From: Saturnia japonica
Taxonomy: Eukaryota; Arthropoda; Insecta; Lepidoptera; Saturniidae
DNA: 64,000 nucleotides
Direction of reading: 5' to 3'
Assembly (NCBI GenBank): GCA_033032175.1
Contig: CM065310.1
Coordinates: 7,626,001-7,690,000 of the forward strand
Made by a program: the position numbers and the translations under genes. This document shows, in pieces, positions 44,487-57,489 of this stretch. The notes beneath the pieces were generated by a model. The model did not search any database, was not told the origin of the DNA, and saw nothing but the letters and a program-made list of their open reading frames with translations. Position 1 is the first letter of the stretch, and the number at the start of each line of letters is the position of its first letter.

Positions 44487-44615
44487 GTTCGAGTTTCTTA
44501 CCGGTTCTTTTCGATGACTGGGATATTTTCCAGACCCGCAGTAGTGTATTGACGTTCACAAGTGCCTTCTTAAGGCCTAAATTGAATAAAGGTTTTTTAA
44601 ATTTTGATTTTCATC
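44487..44615 (+). repeat. LINE-tail-like repeat family T, copy 2
   Basis: 'gagtttcttaccggttcttt', 'tcgatgactgggatattttc', 'tattgacgttcacaagtgcc' and 'ttgaataaaggttttttaaa'. Confidence 0.6.
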
Positions 44616-45439
44616 CGTACAGCTACGTTCTTCAACACCCAAATTATATTCACATATAGTTGTTTTACTAATAGATTGAATATTTTACAAAAAATTGTAA
44701 TACGAACGAACAAGTACTTAACGCTAGTATCTAACGTAACACTTGATTTCAAAACATGAAAAATATAAATATGTATTTTGATATGTACATCGATGAATGT
44801 ACACTGCATTTGTTGTGATATTCTGTTGAAGATGCTTCTTATATTTTATAATATTGGTGACTTTTCACGCAACGCAGTTTGTTATTTTTACATTCAAATT
44901 AATAGCTTGGTATGTATATGGATTTTGAATAGCCTTAAAACCTATTTAGGTCTTAGTAACTAAGTAATCAATTTTCCATAGCTGTCCTCATTTGATCTTC
45001 TCTGTCTCTATTTTCTGTTTTGATGTCTCTAAGCCAGCTACTTTAATAAATTTTGTTTGTGAAAGTTATCTGATAGAAACTACGTAAGTTCACAAGCGTA
45101 AACTTATGTTTAGGCTACATAATGAGTGTCCCAGATCTTACCAATCTGTCAAGATCCTGGTAATTATTATCTTACTTTGTATAATTGAAAGGATCCACGT
45201 CCTGTTATTGTCGACGACTTAAATACACCAAAATAGCTGAGGTCACAGGTTCTATTCCTCTAAGGTTGAAACTGTAGTTTGTTTGCTTAGGGTTTTACAA
45301 ATTATTCGTTCTATGCTTAACAGAAAAATTATTATCCATCTATGTATATTTTGCAATATTCAGGATTATAGCTTTGCTGTTCCGTCGTCGTGTTAAATGT
45401 TGGTATAAATAGTTTAATAATAGGAGCCTCTGATGAACG
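44616..45439. other. Unassigned AT-rich DNA
   Basis: No recognised feature. Confidence 0.45.
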
Positions 45440-45730
45440 GCGAGATTGCTGTTTGGAACCCGCGTGGGACGAATGTCTTCTTCTTTGTCCTGGCTATTAT
45501 CCCAATTTACTTGGGGTCAGCTAAGTACTAGTACTTTTACGCCCCACCGTATGTTGTCGGTTGTCTCTTTTGGTGTGTTGCTCACTGTTATGTCGTTTTT
45601 TGTTGTTCGTAGCCAGGCCATTAGTGGTCGTCCACGGCCTCTTTTTCTGTCTTCTATATTCCTGACTCTTTCAGTCATATGGTCGTCATCCCGTCTCATC
45701 ACATACCCGTACCAGCGCAAACGTTCTCCC
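45440..45730 (-). pseudogene. LINE ORF2 C-terminus and 3' region
   Basis: The minus frame from 45720 reads MRWYGYVMRRDDDHMTERVR, RGRGRPLMAW and NTPKETTDN. The block MRRDDDHMTERV followed by RGRGRP.xxW is the usual C-terminal tail after the reverse transcriptase in a family of non-LTR elements frequent in insect genomes. The 3' untranslated piece ('ccaagtaaattgggataata') follows to about 45440. It is cut at the left before any poly(A) or microsatellite tail can be recognised. The 95-codon plus frame on the opposite strand is a shadow. Confidence 0.8.
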
Positions 45731-45734
45731 TAAG

Positions 45735-47574
45735 TTTTTTGTGTATTTTTGTGCTTTTAAAGAAACATGAACATGAATTAATTATTAAAAATGATTGTTT
45801 ATTAAAATTTGGAGGGTAGTATCACGTACAAATATAACTCGATTTTCTCGATTCGTCAGAGACAAATATCTGATATATATAGAAAAACTCTTATATTTAG
45901 GTAGCAATTAGATATTGTATACACTATCTTTTTCAAAATATTATATCACAATGAATTGCTCATTTTATTAAATAAATATAATATAGAGATATAATATATA
46001 TTTATTTTAACAATGTATTTAAACATTGTAATGTAATTGTGCATCTTTTCGTGAATCGCTTTTTTAAAACAATGAAATACTTTATGGACTCTACAAATAC
46101 AGATTTCAGGTAAAACAAAACAATACTCATTACTACATGTTTAATCACGTATATACAAAGCATGAACATAAGTTATTTTTCACTGAGGTGCTTAAAATAA
46201 AAGAACAAAATCGCTTCTTTTCAATTATCTAGATATGTTTAACATTAGGCACTGTTATAATCCAAACCCATTTAATTAGATTTATTTCCATCTAAGAAAT
46301 ACAATTTCTGTTTGCAATGAACGGTATTAATTTAATTAATTGAAAATTATTGTAGTTAATATAATAGCACGTAGTGAACAGAGTTACGCCGATAGCAAAA
46401 ATAATTACTCGTCGGGCGTCAGTTTACGCTGAAATTAATTTACAGATGTAAAACCATTATGATATTAGTTTAAATAACAAAGAAAATGATAAAACAATTT
46501 TTACAATTGAATTATAAATAAAAATCCTAAAATTGGTGATTAAAGTGAAAAATTATTTAAGTGCGAAGTCTAAGAATAAAAAATCAGTAAAGTAAACTAA
46601 ATTATTTAAAAAAGTCCGATTACAAAGCTACTTGACAAAAAAGAGAAAACTGTTTTCTATAATAAAATTTTGTTTGAGCGATGTAATGTAGACCATGGTT
46701 TGATTTTTTTTTCTTTTATACTTACTCAAGCAAATAATACAATATACTAGTATTTAATAAATGTAATTTTAAGTTATATTCGGTATTACCGGCAAGGATT
46801 AAAATAAAATTATTTGTTGCAAAAAAAATCACATTGTTGAAATAGATTTTCACAAGAGCATCACCAAAACTTAAGCTTATAAATTGTAACAAGGGTGTTA
46901 TTAGAATTATCATTCCGAAGATTAGATCATTTAAATATGTATATATCGTGAAAGTATTAACAGGACCGTGTTTTATCGATCATCCATTTCATTGTTCGAC
47001 CAATACCAACTGAGTAGTAATAAAAAAAGCGAAACAGGTCTAGCAATATATGTACAGCAATATATGAATATAGTTGAGGAATATCTACAGCAATATGATT
47101 GTTGTAGAAATTCCAGTCAAAAAGCATGAGCCATCACCGTCAGCTACCTTTAAGACATGCGGTCAAATATTAAAAGTCAAAATAAAAAAAAATCATGCTC
47201 TTCCACAATCTCTTTAGATCCCTGATGCCCTCGGATCTAAACGTAGTATTGTGAATTTTATCTGGTGCACTCTGTGTGCTCGCTAAAACGTTTGTAATTA
47301 AAAAAGGTGAACGTTCGCCATGGTTACTCGCTGACGGTAAAACTTTTATTACGATAGAAATGTACGTTTTACAGTTGAGTTTCAACTGAAACGCAATATC
47401 ATAAAATGTTTCATTTTTATTTTCATAAAAATATACCTGTCTACTCTGACTTTATTAGAAGTTTTAAACTAAAGCATGTTGGTATATTGAACATTTAGAT
47501 TCATATTTATTTAAATTATTAATATATAAAGAAACTCTGTTCATACTTACAGAGATCTCTCTATACCTACTGTA
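45735..47574. other. Unassigned AT-rich DNA
   Basis: The minus frame 47170-47385 (71 codons) is less AT-biased than its surroundings but matches nothing I know. Confidence 0.45.
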
Positions 47575-48186
47575 TCTAATATTATAAGCTTTTTTGTTTG
47601 TTTGTTTAAACACGCTAATCTGTAGAATTACCTGTGGGATTTGAAAAAGATTTTTTGTATATGATAGCCAGATTAGGCTACAATTATCAGGTAACCTTAA
47701 ACATTGAATTTTGTTAAGTAAATCGGAAGTGGAAGCCCTCGACAACTGCTATATCCGCGTGCGCGGGCGTAATGGTTAAAGATACGTAAATACAATGATG
47801 TACGAAAATATTTTCTCTTAGTATATACAAAAAAAGTCCGGGATAGCATATGCCTATCTCTTATGCATAAGTCGCAATGAGGTATTTCGCGAATGATTTG
47901 TTGAAGATTTAACATTCATTTAGGTATAATTTTTAGGCTGGCATATTAATTATTCTTACGAACAAAAACTACTTCAACATTTAAAAAAAATGTAGTTAAA
48001 TTTTGCCATTTAAAGCATGTTACTTGGACAAATAGTTTAGGAGATAATGAAAAATTAAAATAAAATTGAAATAATTTGTATCTACTTACGGGAAGAGAGA
48101 GAACTACTATGATAGGCTACACGGGTGCGTTGGCGGCGCGGTGTTTGTCGGATAAAAACACAGGTGAAAGCGTGGGGCACGGCTAG
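47575..48186 (+). mobile_element. Non-autonomous Helitron, 612 bp, both ends
   Basis: Starts TCTAATATTATAAGC (47575) after A, then a (GTTT)n run and 'aaacacgctaatctgtag'; ends 'ggggcacgg' CTAG (48183-48186) before T. Same family as the pair at 43202-44291 but in opposite orientation. The 93- and 72-codon minus frames inside are chance. Confidence 0.75.
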
Positions 48187-48250
48187 TTTATTATAATAAC
48201 AAAGTAAACGCACCCGTGTGGCCTATAGTTGTTCTCACTTCCCGTACTTG
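48088..48250. repeat. Inverted repeat across the Helitron 3' end
   Basis: Left arm about 48088-48134 ('acgggaag..ag.gaac', 'ataggctacacgggtgcgtt') and right arm about 48207-48250 ('acgcacccgtgtggcctata', 'gttctcacttcccgt') are reverse complements over about 43-47 bases with a few differences. The left arm is inside the Helitron, the right arm is outside its CTAG end; the loop is about 70 bases. Confidence 0.75.
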
Positions 48251-48460
48251 CCTACAGATTTCTAGATTGCTCGACGTTAATGGTTACTGCTTCGCTCCTT
48301 AGGACCATAACGTAAAGATATTTAGCCGATGATAACCTTTCTTAATAAATAGACTATACAATAAAATAAGAATGTGTCAAATCTGACTGATAGTTTTAGA
48401 GATTAGCTCATTCAAACAAACAATAAAATATTATCATGAGCTTTATAGGGATATAGGTTT

Positions 48461-48745
48461 CTAACATTTTTGTTTTTTTCTTAAACGACTTGTGATAAGA
48501 CAATTTTTAACAAAGAAGAAAACAACTTCAATGATTTTGAAGTTTTCCCTTGTGTGTCTTCGTAGTTGAAGGTCCAATGCCAATGAAATTAAAATGGGAC
48601 CATCCTTGAGGTATCCCCTATCCAACGAAAAAAGAATCATCCAAATCGGTTCATAAACAAATAACTTATGGCTGAACACCCATAAAAAAAAAACATTCCA
48701 ATTGAGTGACCTCCCGTTTTTTGTTGAAGTCAGTTAAAAATGTCA
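48461..48745 (-). repeat. Dispersed repeat family F, copy 1
   Basis: 'aagacaatttttaacaaaga', 'aggtatcccctatccaacga', 'agaatcatccaaatcggttc', 'gttgaagtcagttaaaa'. The same family forms the palindrome at 59108-59580 and a piece at 56985-57126. Strand set opposite to the 59341 copy. Confidence 0.65.
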
Positions 48746-49659
48746 TACTGTAACTCAATAAATTATCAAAAGGATAATATAGCCAACTGTTTAAACTTAA
48801 TATTATGAATATAATTTAAAGGTAATTTTTAAAGGATTTATCAATAAAATCGTTCACAGATTTTTCGCTCTTTGTTTTCCTTCGTGAGATAAACTTGAGC
48901 TCAGATTTTGTACTAATACTGTCGATCCAATGCTTGCAACAAACGACGGAATCTTCCATTTGCAGTCTTGGACGAAGCTTAAAAACATTAATCCTTTTGA
49001 AAGTATTTATTGTAAGGGGACGCGTCTATCTATAATAATATTTTCTTTTGCGAATATAATATACCTAATCAACACTCTATGTTTATCTTCGATCATGCTA
49101 ATAAAGTAGAAATTTTTATTCATATATTATTTATACATGCATTCTCAATATTAAGTAAGTGTCTCTGCAAATTTAAACCAAAATTAATGGCTTCAGTATT
49201 TATCATCATACTTTAACTTTACATTGTTGGATACACCGAGTGAAGATTCGTTCGATATTTACTTTTTCACATTTCAAAAATATTAATACTGTAAATTTAA
49301 GAACCAATTATAACACAATGATACAAAGAATAAAGTTACTTATATTTCGTACTTTTGTATCTCATTTCTACATAATCGTTACAATATTACTAACATAGAA
49401 AACAAGTAACAATAAATTACGAATATATCCATATGCCTTGCGCCATTCATGTGGCAAAACAAGAGGTCCATAAACTTGGCATCTCTAAAGGGGTCCAGAA
49501 TAGTTAAGTGATTGTTCGAGCGATTAAGGGGTTTAACAATAATGTGAGCTATTTCAATACCTACTGAATATATACAAATAATTAGTGTCTGTTTGTAATA
49601 TCCAAATAACAGTTTTTTACGCATATGAACTTATATACGGTACTTACAACAAACAACCG
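48746..49659. other. Unassigned AT-rich DNA
   Basis: No recognised feature. Confidence 0.45.
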
Positions 49660-50113
49660 ATTTTTTAAAATTTTCACTGTCTGTCTGTTTGTTTCGGCTA
49701 ATCTCCGAAGCGGTTAGATCTATTTTGACGTTACTATCACTGACAGATAACTGGTGTTATATGGATAACTTAGGCTACTTTTATAGGATATTTTTGTAAA
49801 GATATAGCGGTATTCAAAATAGTCAGTGATGATAATGTTGAATCAATTCTAAAAAATGACGTTTTTGGGACGCTTAAATGGCTTACGCTGAGTAAACCAT
49901 AAGAGATGTATCGAATTAATGTACTACATAATTAAGATCTCAAAGAGACCTACAAAAAAGTTATCGATAGCATAAACCTGTCTTCAAAGGATCACTCACA
50001 ATAAGAATTTTTGTGTTTAAAATAACCGGCGGTCGAACGTTGTAAGTTGGAGCGGAGGCAGCACAATTCGTGCATTCTGTAATCCACGCGAGCGGAGCCA
50101 CAGGCACAGCTAG
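49660..50113 (+). mobile_element. Helitron-like element with CTAG end
   Basis: Contains 'tgtctgtctgtttgtttcgg', 'ctccgaagcggttagatcta' and ends 'gcgagcggagccacaggcac', 'ag', CTAG (50110-50113) before T. The 5' border is not sharp. Confidence 0.45.
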
Positions 50114-52274
50114 TTTATAGATAACATTTTTCAAGACCAATTGTGACCGTTGACTTGCAATATTAAATATTTCACGAAATTGTTGCATCGATATTAAAAT
50201 GAAGAAAGAGGGTACGGAACCGAATGAAATTTATTAAACTTTCATGAGTACGCAGAAGAAGAAATGACGCGTTAATGGAAAGAAATATACTTTAACTTTA
50301 TAAGTACTTACTTTATAAATTTGTATATCTTATGTCATAAAAATATTATATGTGTTTGTTAGTGATTCAATAACTTCTGAACAAGTTGCCCTATTGAGCT
50401 CATATTTAAATTTTTTGAGGCGACGGTTTCTACGCGTATGTTAGAATCCGATAGAGGTGGATGAGACATTAATAACCAGAAAGGATAAAGCAATGGCTGC
50501 CGGGCTAATTAGTACCTATAAAAATGTCCTGACTTACATCATAGCCCAGCCTAAATTATAGTAATAAGAATAGAAATTTGGAGCATATGTGAACATTACA
50601 TTGTAAGCATAGTTTAAGAATGGATTTTTAAAAATTCAACACCTAGGTGGATGAATGGGGTGGTAAAGTTTGTATGGAAAATAATGTTTTACGGCTCGAA
50701 CTTATTTGTGAACTTGGTATTAATACACATCGACATAATTAAAGAAAAATGTTACTTTCAGCGTTTTTAAAAATTTCACCACTTCCCTCGAGACGTCCAT
50801 TGTTGCACACAAAGGAAGAGTGACATAATCTTTAAAAATATTTTAAAAAATAACTACAAATAGGTGTTTAATGATTTTCACCAAAAAGATTTGTATTGAA
50901 ATTAGTTATCAATTAAAAATAGTAACAAAAAAGATTGTATTTATTCTGTTGCCAACAGTTTTTGAAAGAATCTATGTATGCAGTGTGTACTAATTAACTG
51001 ATTATTTTGTTTTAGAAACAAATAACCATTTAATTAACGCAGAGAAGAAATAAAATTAGAGTTTATGGAAGGGCAATTTTGTCCCGTGTTCCAGCTATAA
51101 TTACAATCGTAGCATTACTTGAAATCTCCTAACTCGAGGTAAGTATACGTACTTAATAGTAGAGCAGTAATAATACTGGATAATACGAATGTAATAAGAC
51201 GACAACTGAATTTGAATTAAAAGTTAATACCACTTGTGATAATAAGCCTACAAGTCTAAGGAGGTGTATAAGTATATACTTATCTAGCTATTGTATATGC
51301 ATTGGCATACTATATCAGAGAAAACGTATGTTTAAGCTGTGGTAGGCAAATTTAATTTTTATTAAGTATCATTTCTATACCGATGCTGTCCAAACACTGA
51401 CTCTCGGGCCATAAAGTGGCCCGCCACAGCATTGAAATTTGCCTATCAACTATTATTACAAAATCGTAAAAAAAAGCATGAAAGTTTGTATGGAAAACCG
51501 TCGTTCTTGAAGATATATGAAAATTAGTGTTTAGCAATTTAGTTAGAAAGCCAAAACCACGTTATTCGGAGTTTTTTTTTTTCAAATCAAAATCTAAGGG
51601 TGTAAAAGATGGGGTGATAATTTGTATAATGCAAGTAATGTAAGTAAACAAATATGAAAATAATCGGATTCGAAATTACGGCCCACCTCTAAAATTCATT
51701 GGGTATTCTTGAGCTATGCTAATTGTAAGGTAATTGTAAAATAAAGTTATTAAAAAACTGTTTGCCAGCTATCAATTCTATTTTGTATTATTTATTTCCG
51801 TTATGTCGTGCATTTCTTTTAAAGAGTAAATGCTCTTGTGTTGCAGAAGGACGGCGTCTTTTAACACTTAATAGGAACACAATGGATAGCGTTCCCAGAC
51901 AATTTATCCGCTTTTGTTACATGATTTCCAGCGATGCCAAGAAAACAATCTGACGTTTAAGGTTAACGCAAAATTTACTTTGTTGCGTTGCCAATTTGCG
52001 GAGATTTAATTTATACTACCGAAGCTACTTACAACTTTTAGATTATTCGTTTAATTGTTAGTGTTTTAAGGTTGTTTGGTTTTCGAATTTGTTTTTAAGT
52101 TTTTAAAATTATCTATAATAGATAAGCATAGTCCCTAATACACAAATTATATATATATATAGAATTGAGCAAATTCCGAAATTTTTTGAAGATATTTTGA
52201 TTATAAGACACAGCTGTCATCATTTGATTATAATGAGTGCTGTAACAAATATCAGAGACAAACATTTAGCATTA
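50114..52274. other. Unassigned AT-rich DNA with small repeat pieces
   Basis: At 50630-50700 and 51595-51640 are pieces ('aaaaattcaaca', 'ggggtg.taa.tttgtat') related to the repeat at 55318-55520. Nothing else recognised. Confidence 0.4.
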
Positions 52275-52540
52275 TTAGCATTTAGCATTCCATGGATTCA
52301 CCGTGCGGATGCCAGGTCCATCGTGTAGCAGACACGAGAAGTCCCCAGGACTCGCGACCCAGGTGTAGGTTTTACATTTGGAAAATGAATGTAAAATAAG
52401 TGACATTTCTTTTCTCCTGAAGTTAGGTAGAAGCACAATTGATTGTCCAGATTTATTGGCTAAAATCATGCATTGTACTGATGGGCTAAGTTTCAGAGAA
52501 TGGCCGCTGCTACAATCCCTGTTTGCCAGCACTTAGAGAC
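52275..52540 (-). other. GC-richer open patch of unknown nature
   Basis: On the minus strand an 85-codon frame runs through 'tgggtcgcgagtcctgggga', 'ctacacgatggacctggcat' and 'ccgcacggtgaatccatgg'. It contrasts in composition with its neighbours and may be an old repeat or exon. I recognise no family. Confidence 0.25.
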
Positions 52541-52819
52541 AAGACAAGTAAATTAAATTGCAAACAATATACCTATGCAGATATAAATATTTGATTATTC
52601 TAGTGAATCGAATAAATGGTATATTATACCTACGTTTTTCAGACGACTGAGCATGTTTAATATTGTCTGATAATAGGTTACCTTCAACATTTGACTTCAT
52701 AAGGTTTCATCAATCAATATCTTTTCTAACAAAAGGACATGTTAGGCACGTCTCAAGGACTCTTTTTGACAAGATCCTATTATCTACTCACAATACAACG
52801 TACTAACTATATTAATTTA

Positions 52820-53203
52820 CTAGTTCCACCCCGCGGCTCTGCACGCGTTTATTACGCAGTAATCATTTTCGTGTCGTAATTTTATTTTTACTCATACTCA
52901 TGATATCAAGTTAATTGAGATATGACATGTTATTTTCGTGTACAAAATGTCATCAAAATTGGTTAAGAATTAAAGGAAAAATAAAAAAGGACATTTTTTA
53001 CGAATTCTAAAAGTGTTTTTGAAAATTCCTATAACCTAACAATTATTGAGCAATGAAAGAAATCGTTTTTGAGGTAAATCGGGACAAAAAACAAAGAAAA
53101 TAATTGAAATGGCATATTTAAAATGAAATAAAGTATAAAATGTCTATCAGGAAACATGGAAAAAATGAATGTACAGACTGAAGTACAGTTTTATTAATAT
53201 AGA
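52820..53203 (-). mobile_element. Non-autonomous Helitron, 384 bp, both ends
   Basis: On the minus strand it starts TCTATATTAATAAAACTG (from 53203) after A and ends 'acgcgtgcagagccgcgggg', 'tggaa', CTAG (52823-52820) before T. It is the same family as 25960-26607 with fewer internal units. Confidence 0.8.
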
Positions 53204-54184
53204 TATACCTACTTTTATATCTAGTCACGAAAGTCGATATTACATTAATTACTTGTGAATATTTATTATGTGACTTAACTACAGTTTGTTATGGTCGTTT
53301 TTCAGTTACTTATTAAAGCTTGCTGAAGCTTACGATATGATTAAGAATTTAGTCTTGATCTTACAGACTTGTTAAGCCTTTACGCTTAAGTCTTTATAGA
53401 TCTGTGTAATTAAGACTTAAACTGTTCTCAGAATTATGAGAATTATATGGATTTAACTATATTAGACACAATAATACTGACTTCAATTGGTTACAAAAAT
53501 AAAGAAATCTGGCAATTTATAAAATAGTTATGTTTATTCTCTATTGATTATTTAGAATCACGTGGAGTACATATTTAGTCGAAAAGAAATAATGATGGGT
53601 TATTTCTGTTTACATAATTATGCAAACATCTTTTATTTGTTTTGTATTAATTAATTCATTATTTATTTATATTTAAATGTATTTTGTTATTCGATCCATA
53701 TGTACCTACGTTATGTAGATGGATAGAATTGTTACTTTATTTCGACTTTCACACTCTGACACATTTTTATACATTGTATTTTTTTAATACTTACATACTG
53801 TAACAAAGTGAGGTGGTACATTGGCATGTTATATGCATAGCAGTTTTTATATTTTAGACAATTGATACTTACTAATACTTTTTTACTACTATATTTATTT
53901 ACTACTGCTATTACAATTTTTTTCTGTTTCAACTGTTTTAATTTATAATTGAAAAATAACAAATATACCACGTGGTCAAACGTAAACGTAAACGTAGTGG
54001 TGGTGGAAAAACCAATCACTTCCATTTATATAATTTTTTTTTATCCATTGCTCTTGGAAAATTATTTTTCTTTCCAATATAAAAACTTAGCATGAACCAA
54101 GTTTAGTCGATTTAGTAACTTTTTAGCCTATAAACTCCCTCAATAAATAAGCTTTAAATGCAAACAGAATTAGTTAAATCTGAT
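53204..54184. other. Unassigned AT-rich DNA
   Basis: The minus 97-codon frame 53732-54025 is low-complexity, Lys/Tyr/Phe-rich and most likely chance. Confidence 0.45.
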
Positions 54185-54290
54185 TGGTATTTCAAGTTTC
54201 TTGCTGGCTCTTTGCGATGAGTGGGATGTTTTGGAAACGGTGGTAGTGCATTCATATTCATAAGAGGGCTTAAATTGCTTTGATTTGAAA
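54185..54290 (+). repeat. LINE-tail-like repeat family T, copy 3
   Basis: 'tttcaagtttcttgctggct', 'gatgagtgggatgttttgga' and 'cattcatattcataagaggg'. More diverged than copies 1 and 2. Confidence 0.5.
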
Positions 54291-54550
54291 CAAACAAACA
54301 ATCTCTTAATCTTAATGATATTACTCCCCCTTTCTTAAGGCAAAAGATTAATGCTAAGCGTCGTGGCGCTCCTGGTCCTTCTCGTGATGGAGCAGCTTCC
54401 ATTTTTCGCGGTCTTTAGCATAGTTAAGTGCCGATATGATCTTTATATCTAGTTGTTTAGATACTTGGTCAGACCTTATCAGGTTGCGTCTCTTTAGTCT
54501 CCTTTCTTCCAGCTTTCCCGTTAGTATCAATTACTCCAGATTGTCGTAGG
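54291..54550 (-). pseudogene. Probable LINE C-terminal relic
   Basis: The minus strand gives LTGKLEERRLKRRNLIRSDQ and, in the same frame, ALNYAKDREKWKLLHHEKDQ before a stop. A basic stretch followed by a (A)xDRxxWKxL block close to the stop is how many RTE-type LINE ORFs end. The evidence is a single weak block, so this is tentative. Confidence 0.4.
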
Positions 54551-55316
54551 GCATATGTATATATAAGACATAGGTAGGACTTAGTATTTAAGACATAGTT
54601 ATTTAGTTAAAATCTATTATGCAAATTTAATTCAAAGTAAATATATTGTACAAATATGAATAAAGTTATTGGTGTGAAATTTATCATTGAAGTGAGCGAG
54701 GACGTGTTTGTTAAATAAACAACGTGACATGTTTCGTTAATTTTGCTAGGATTTAGGCGCCGACTTGTGTGTTTGTTTTATATTACTTTGTTTGTGTGTA
54801 TGTGCGTCGGATATGCTTTATGGACCGTGAACGGAGATATCACGGCCTCTAGGCTCCGCATCACTTTTCATACCGCAGCCTCATATTATTATATATTATA
54901 CAGTTGGCGGTTCGTAACTCGTAAGGATAAAGTGGTCTGATATTGGTGTTGTTTATGAACTGACATACTGACACATTTTGGGGCTTAGCGGTACTAAAAT
55001 GTGAATTTGTTGGCATAAGAAAATAGTTTTTGTGCTATAATAAAAATAAAATTGGTAAGGTATTTTTTTACTTAGTCGTATGATACAGAACACGATTTTA
55101 CATCTTAATAACTTTGATATAGACGGCTTTATTAATAGGCATATTAGTGTATTGCCTGATTATTAAAATTTATTGCGTAACTTATCTCATAAATATTTGA
55201 AATCTGATCTTAACATGCAATCTTAACTATAGAAGTTTTTTAAAATGAATAAGTAATTTTTACATAAATGAACAGTACATTAGGTGAAAGCAACGAAGTC
55301 TAAATATAATTATATA
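54551..55316. other. Unassigned DNA
   Basis: Contains 'gacttagtatttaagacata' and 'tgaataaagttattggtgtg', reminiscent of a retroelement end with an AATAAA, but no partner copy is in the window. Confidence 0.4.
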
Positions 55317-55317
55317 T

Positions 55318-55520
55318 TATAAAAAGAAACCATGACTGATTGATCTATAAGAATATAGATCAAACCACTGAACAGATTGGGCTGAAATTTGGCACACATA
55401 TAGTTATTATAACTTAGGCATCCGCTAAGAACGGATCTTTGAAAATTCAACCCCTATATCGGCGTAACGGGGGTTGAAAATTTATATGGATAATCATATA
55501 AGAATTATATTTTTTAAACT
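55318..55520 (+). repeat. Dispersed short repeat family G
   Basis: 'actgattgatctataagaat', 'aaatttggcacacatatagt', 'aggcatccgctaagaacgga' and 'gaaaattcaacccctatat' are phrases of a very common lepidopteran short element. Ends not defined. Confidence 0.5.
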
Positions 55521-55879
55521 TGCAATACACAAAGTTTTAAACTTTAGCTTGATCCAAATGATTTATCTATTTAAGCGCATTGTTGCAACGAAATATTCAC
55601 CAACTTCGAATAGGTTAAGGATGTTTGGAAACCATCAGATTCACTGGTTTCATTTTACTTGATAATTTATTCAGGTAACGGTATTCACGCCAGTACATTC
55701 ACCAGAAAAGAGGCAGTTGGAGTAAGGAGGGGTTGGTGGGGAAAAGTTTTTTTAACACGACTAAGGCAATAAACAATCATACGGCCTGCGTGATGTTACG
55801 TAGCTACCTTAGTATGTAGACGCGAAGATATCTCTAGTAATGATTTATGATAGATTTTTGCGAAGTACCTATGTAATAC

Positions 55880-56110
55880 CTTCCAAAGTAACCGAGAGAT
55901 CCTAATCCATCGACGGTCGCCACTGTCATGCCGGCCTGCATTAATTTAACTGAATATGCACTGGTGACTGCACTACGACGGACTTTTCACCACAGGCATG
56001 GTGGTCACGAACCAGTCGGGCAAAACAGCTCTACCACCCCGCTATTGCCATTTCCTCGTTCATTTAAAAGTTTATTTAAAGTATATTTTACAAGTCAAAT
56101 TCCTGCTATA
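55880..56110. repeat. Dispersed repeat family D, copy 3
   Basis: 'aaccgagagatcctaatcca', 'tcgacggtcgccactgtcat', 'gccggcctgc' match copies 1 and 2, followed by 'ctaccaccccgctattgcca', which inversely resembles family C. Confidence 0.5.
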
Positions 56111-56980
56111 TTAATGAAAGATTAATAATATGATGAAGAACAGAAACTAACATGAACAGTGGATTTTATAAATTTATTAAGTTATCCTATAGCCGTTCGT
56201 ACAACGATAGGATTAAGCAGAACGTTCGAAATAACGCAACAGCGCGGCGGTTAAATGACGCGACCGCTGACGCCACACTCACTGTTTGCACGTCAATTTA
56301 ACTAACAATCCAATTAGTCGCCGACACAGAAACAGAATACTAATTGTTCGCATTTCGCAACACGAGACCAATGAAAGTTTTGCACGTGTTCTCGTGAACC
56401 TACAAACGTGGGTCGAAGTATGCCCACTCGATGTGCAAAATGTGAAACCTTATACGGCACATAATTAACTGTGTTACCAAACCACGTTCTTGGAAAACGT
56501 TATGTTACTCCTGAATAATTTCTTTAAATATCTTGATTGCGCATAAATATATACTATGACAGCTAATTGTAATTAGTCGTTAAACTTCGTTAGGAACTAA
56601 GCTGGTAAGTTCTGGAAGTGAGAGAGGTTAAATAATAACATAAGGCTTGAAACACCAACAAAGTCAACTTCATCGAATGAACGAGAAAATGACAATAATG
56701 AGGTGGCAAAGCTGTACAGGCCGACTTGATCATGACTACCATGCTTAAGTGGAAAGTCATAGTGATTCTTTTATGTGCGTCATATTTCGGGATCAGCTGG
56801 TGCTTATCTAGTTTCTATTACGCAGGCATTACAACGGCGACTTGTAATAGATCCTTGATTTCTCAGTGGTCAGTATTGTTCTTCTTATTAGGTTCAGCAT
56901 CTTGCTCTGTGACTTAATAATATTTTGGATTTTTGTAACGATTTCAAAAAAGGAGAAGGTTCTTGAATCGAATGTACATT
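56111..56980. other. Unassigned DNA
   Basis: Open frames at 56286-56468 and 56726-56917 lack any motif that I know. Confidence 0.4.
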
Positions 56981-56984
56981 TTTT

Positions 56985-57126
56985 TTTTGATGTTCAGCCA
57001 TAACTTCTTTGTTTATGAACTGCTTTAGATGATTATTTTTTCCGTTGGAAAGTGGATACCTCAATGATTAAAGTTGGTTATCTTTTTGTTAAAAATTGTC
57101 TTGTTTCTTCTAAGTATTGTTAAAAT
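56985..57126 (+). repeat. Dispersed repeat family F, partial
   Basis: 'gatgttcagccataacttct', 'tgtttatgaactgctttaga', 'gttaaaaattgtcttgtttc'. Same orientation as 59341-59580. Confidence 0.6.
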
Positions 57127-57489
57127 AGGAATTATGTATGTTTCTGATACTGGTTACCAAAAGCACAACGATCTCATAAGGCTACTATAAAATAGAAACT
57201 TCATAGGAAGCTAATAAAATGAGCATCTCATTGGTAGAAAAATTCATTTCATTTCCCAGAGGAAAATAGCTGATGCTTCCATTAAGATCTTATCTGAAGT
57301 TTAAACTTTTTGCCTATTTGATTAAAGCGTCACCGTGATCGCAATGTTTGAATACCGTAATAGCAAATTAAATCACAATCACACAGTCTAGTTTGATAAG
57401 AGGTTTGCAAAATGGTTTTTTGGTAAGAAGAGAGCTCCTATGAGACTTAAGTGAGTATGCACAGTACTTGCTCGCAGTTATCTATTAAT

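Noticed and set aside
45446..45733. 95-codon plus frame
   Set aside because: Antisense of a minus-strand LINE C-terminus that has recognisable motifs.
47170..47385. 71-codon minus frame with balanced composition
   Set aside because: Looks protein-like, but I can name no family and see no exon signals.
53732..54025. 97-codon minus frame
   Set aside because: Lys/Tyr/Phe-rich low-complexity translation typical of AT-rich DNA.
54551..54720. Possible LTR end
   Set aside because: There is an AATAAA and LTR-like wording, but no TG...CA borders, primer-binding site or second LTR in the window.
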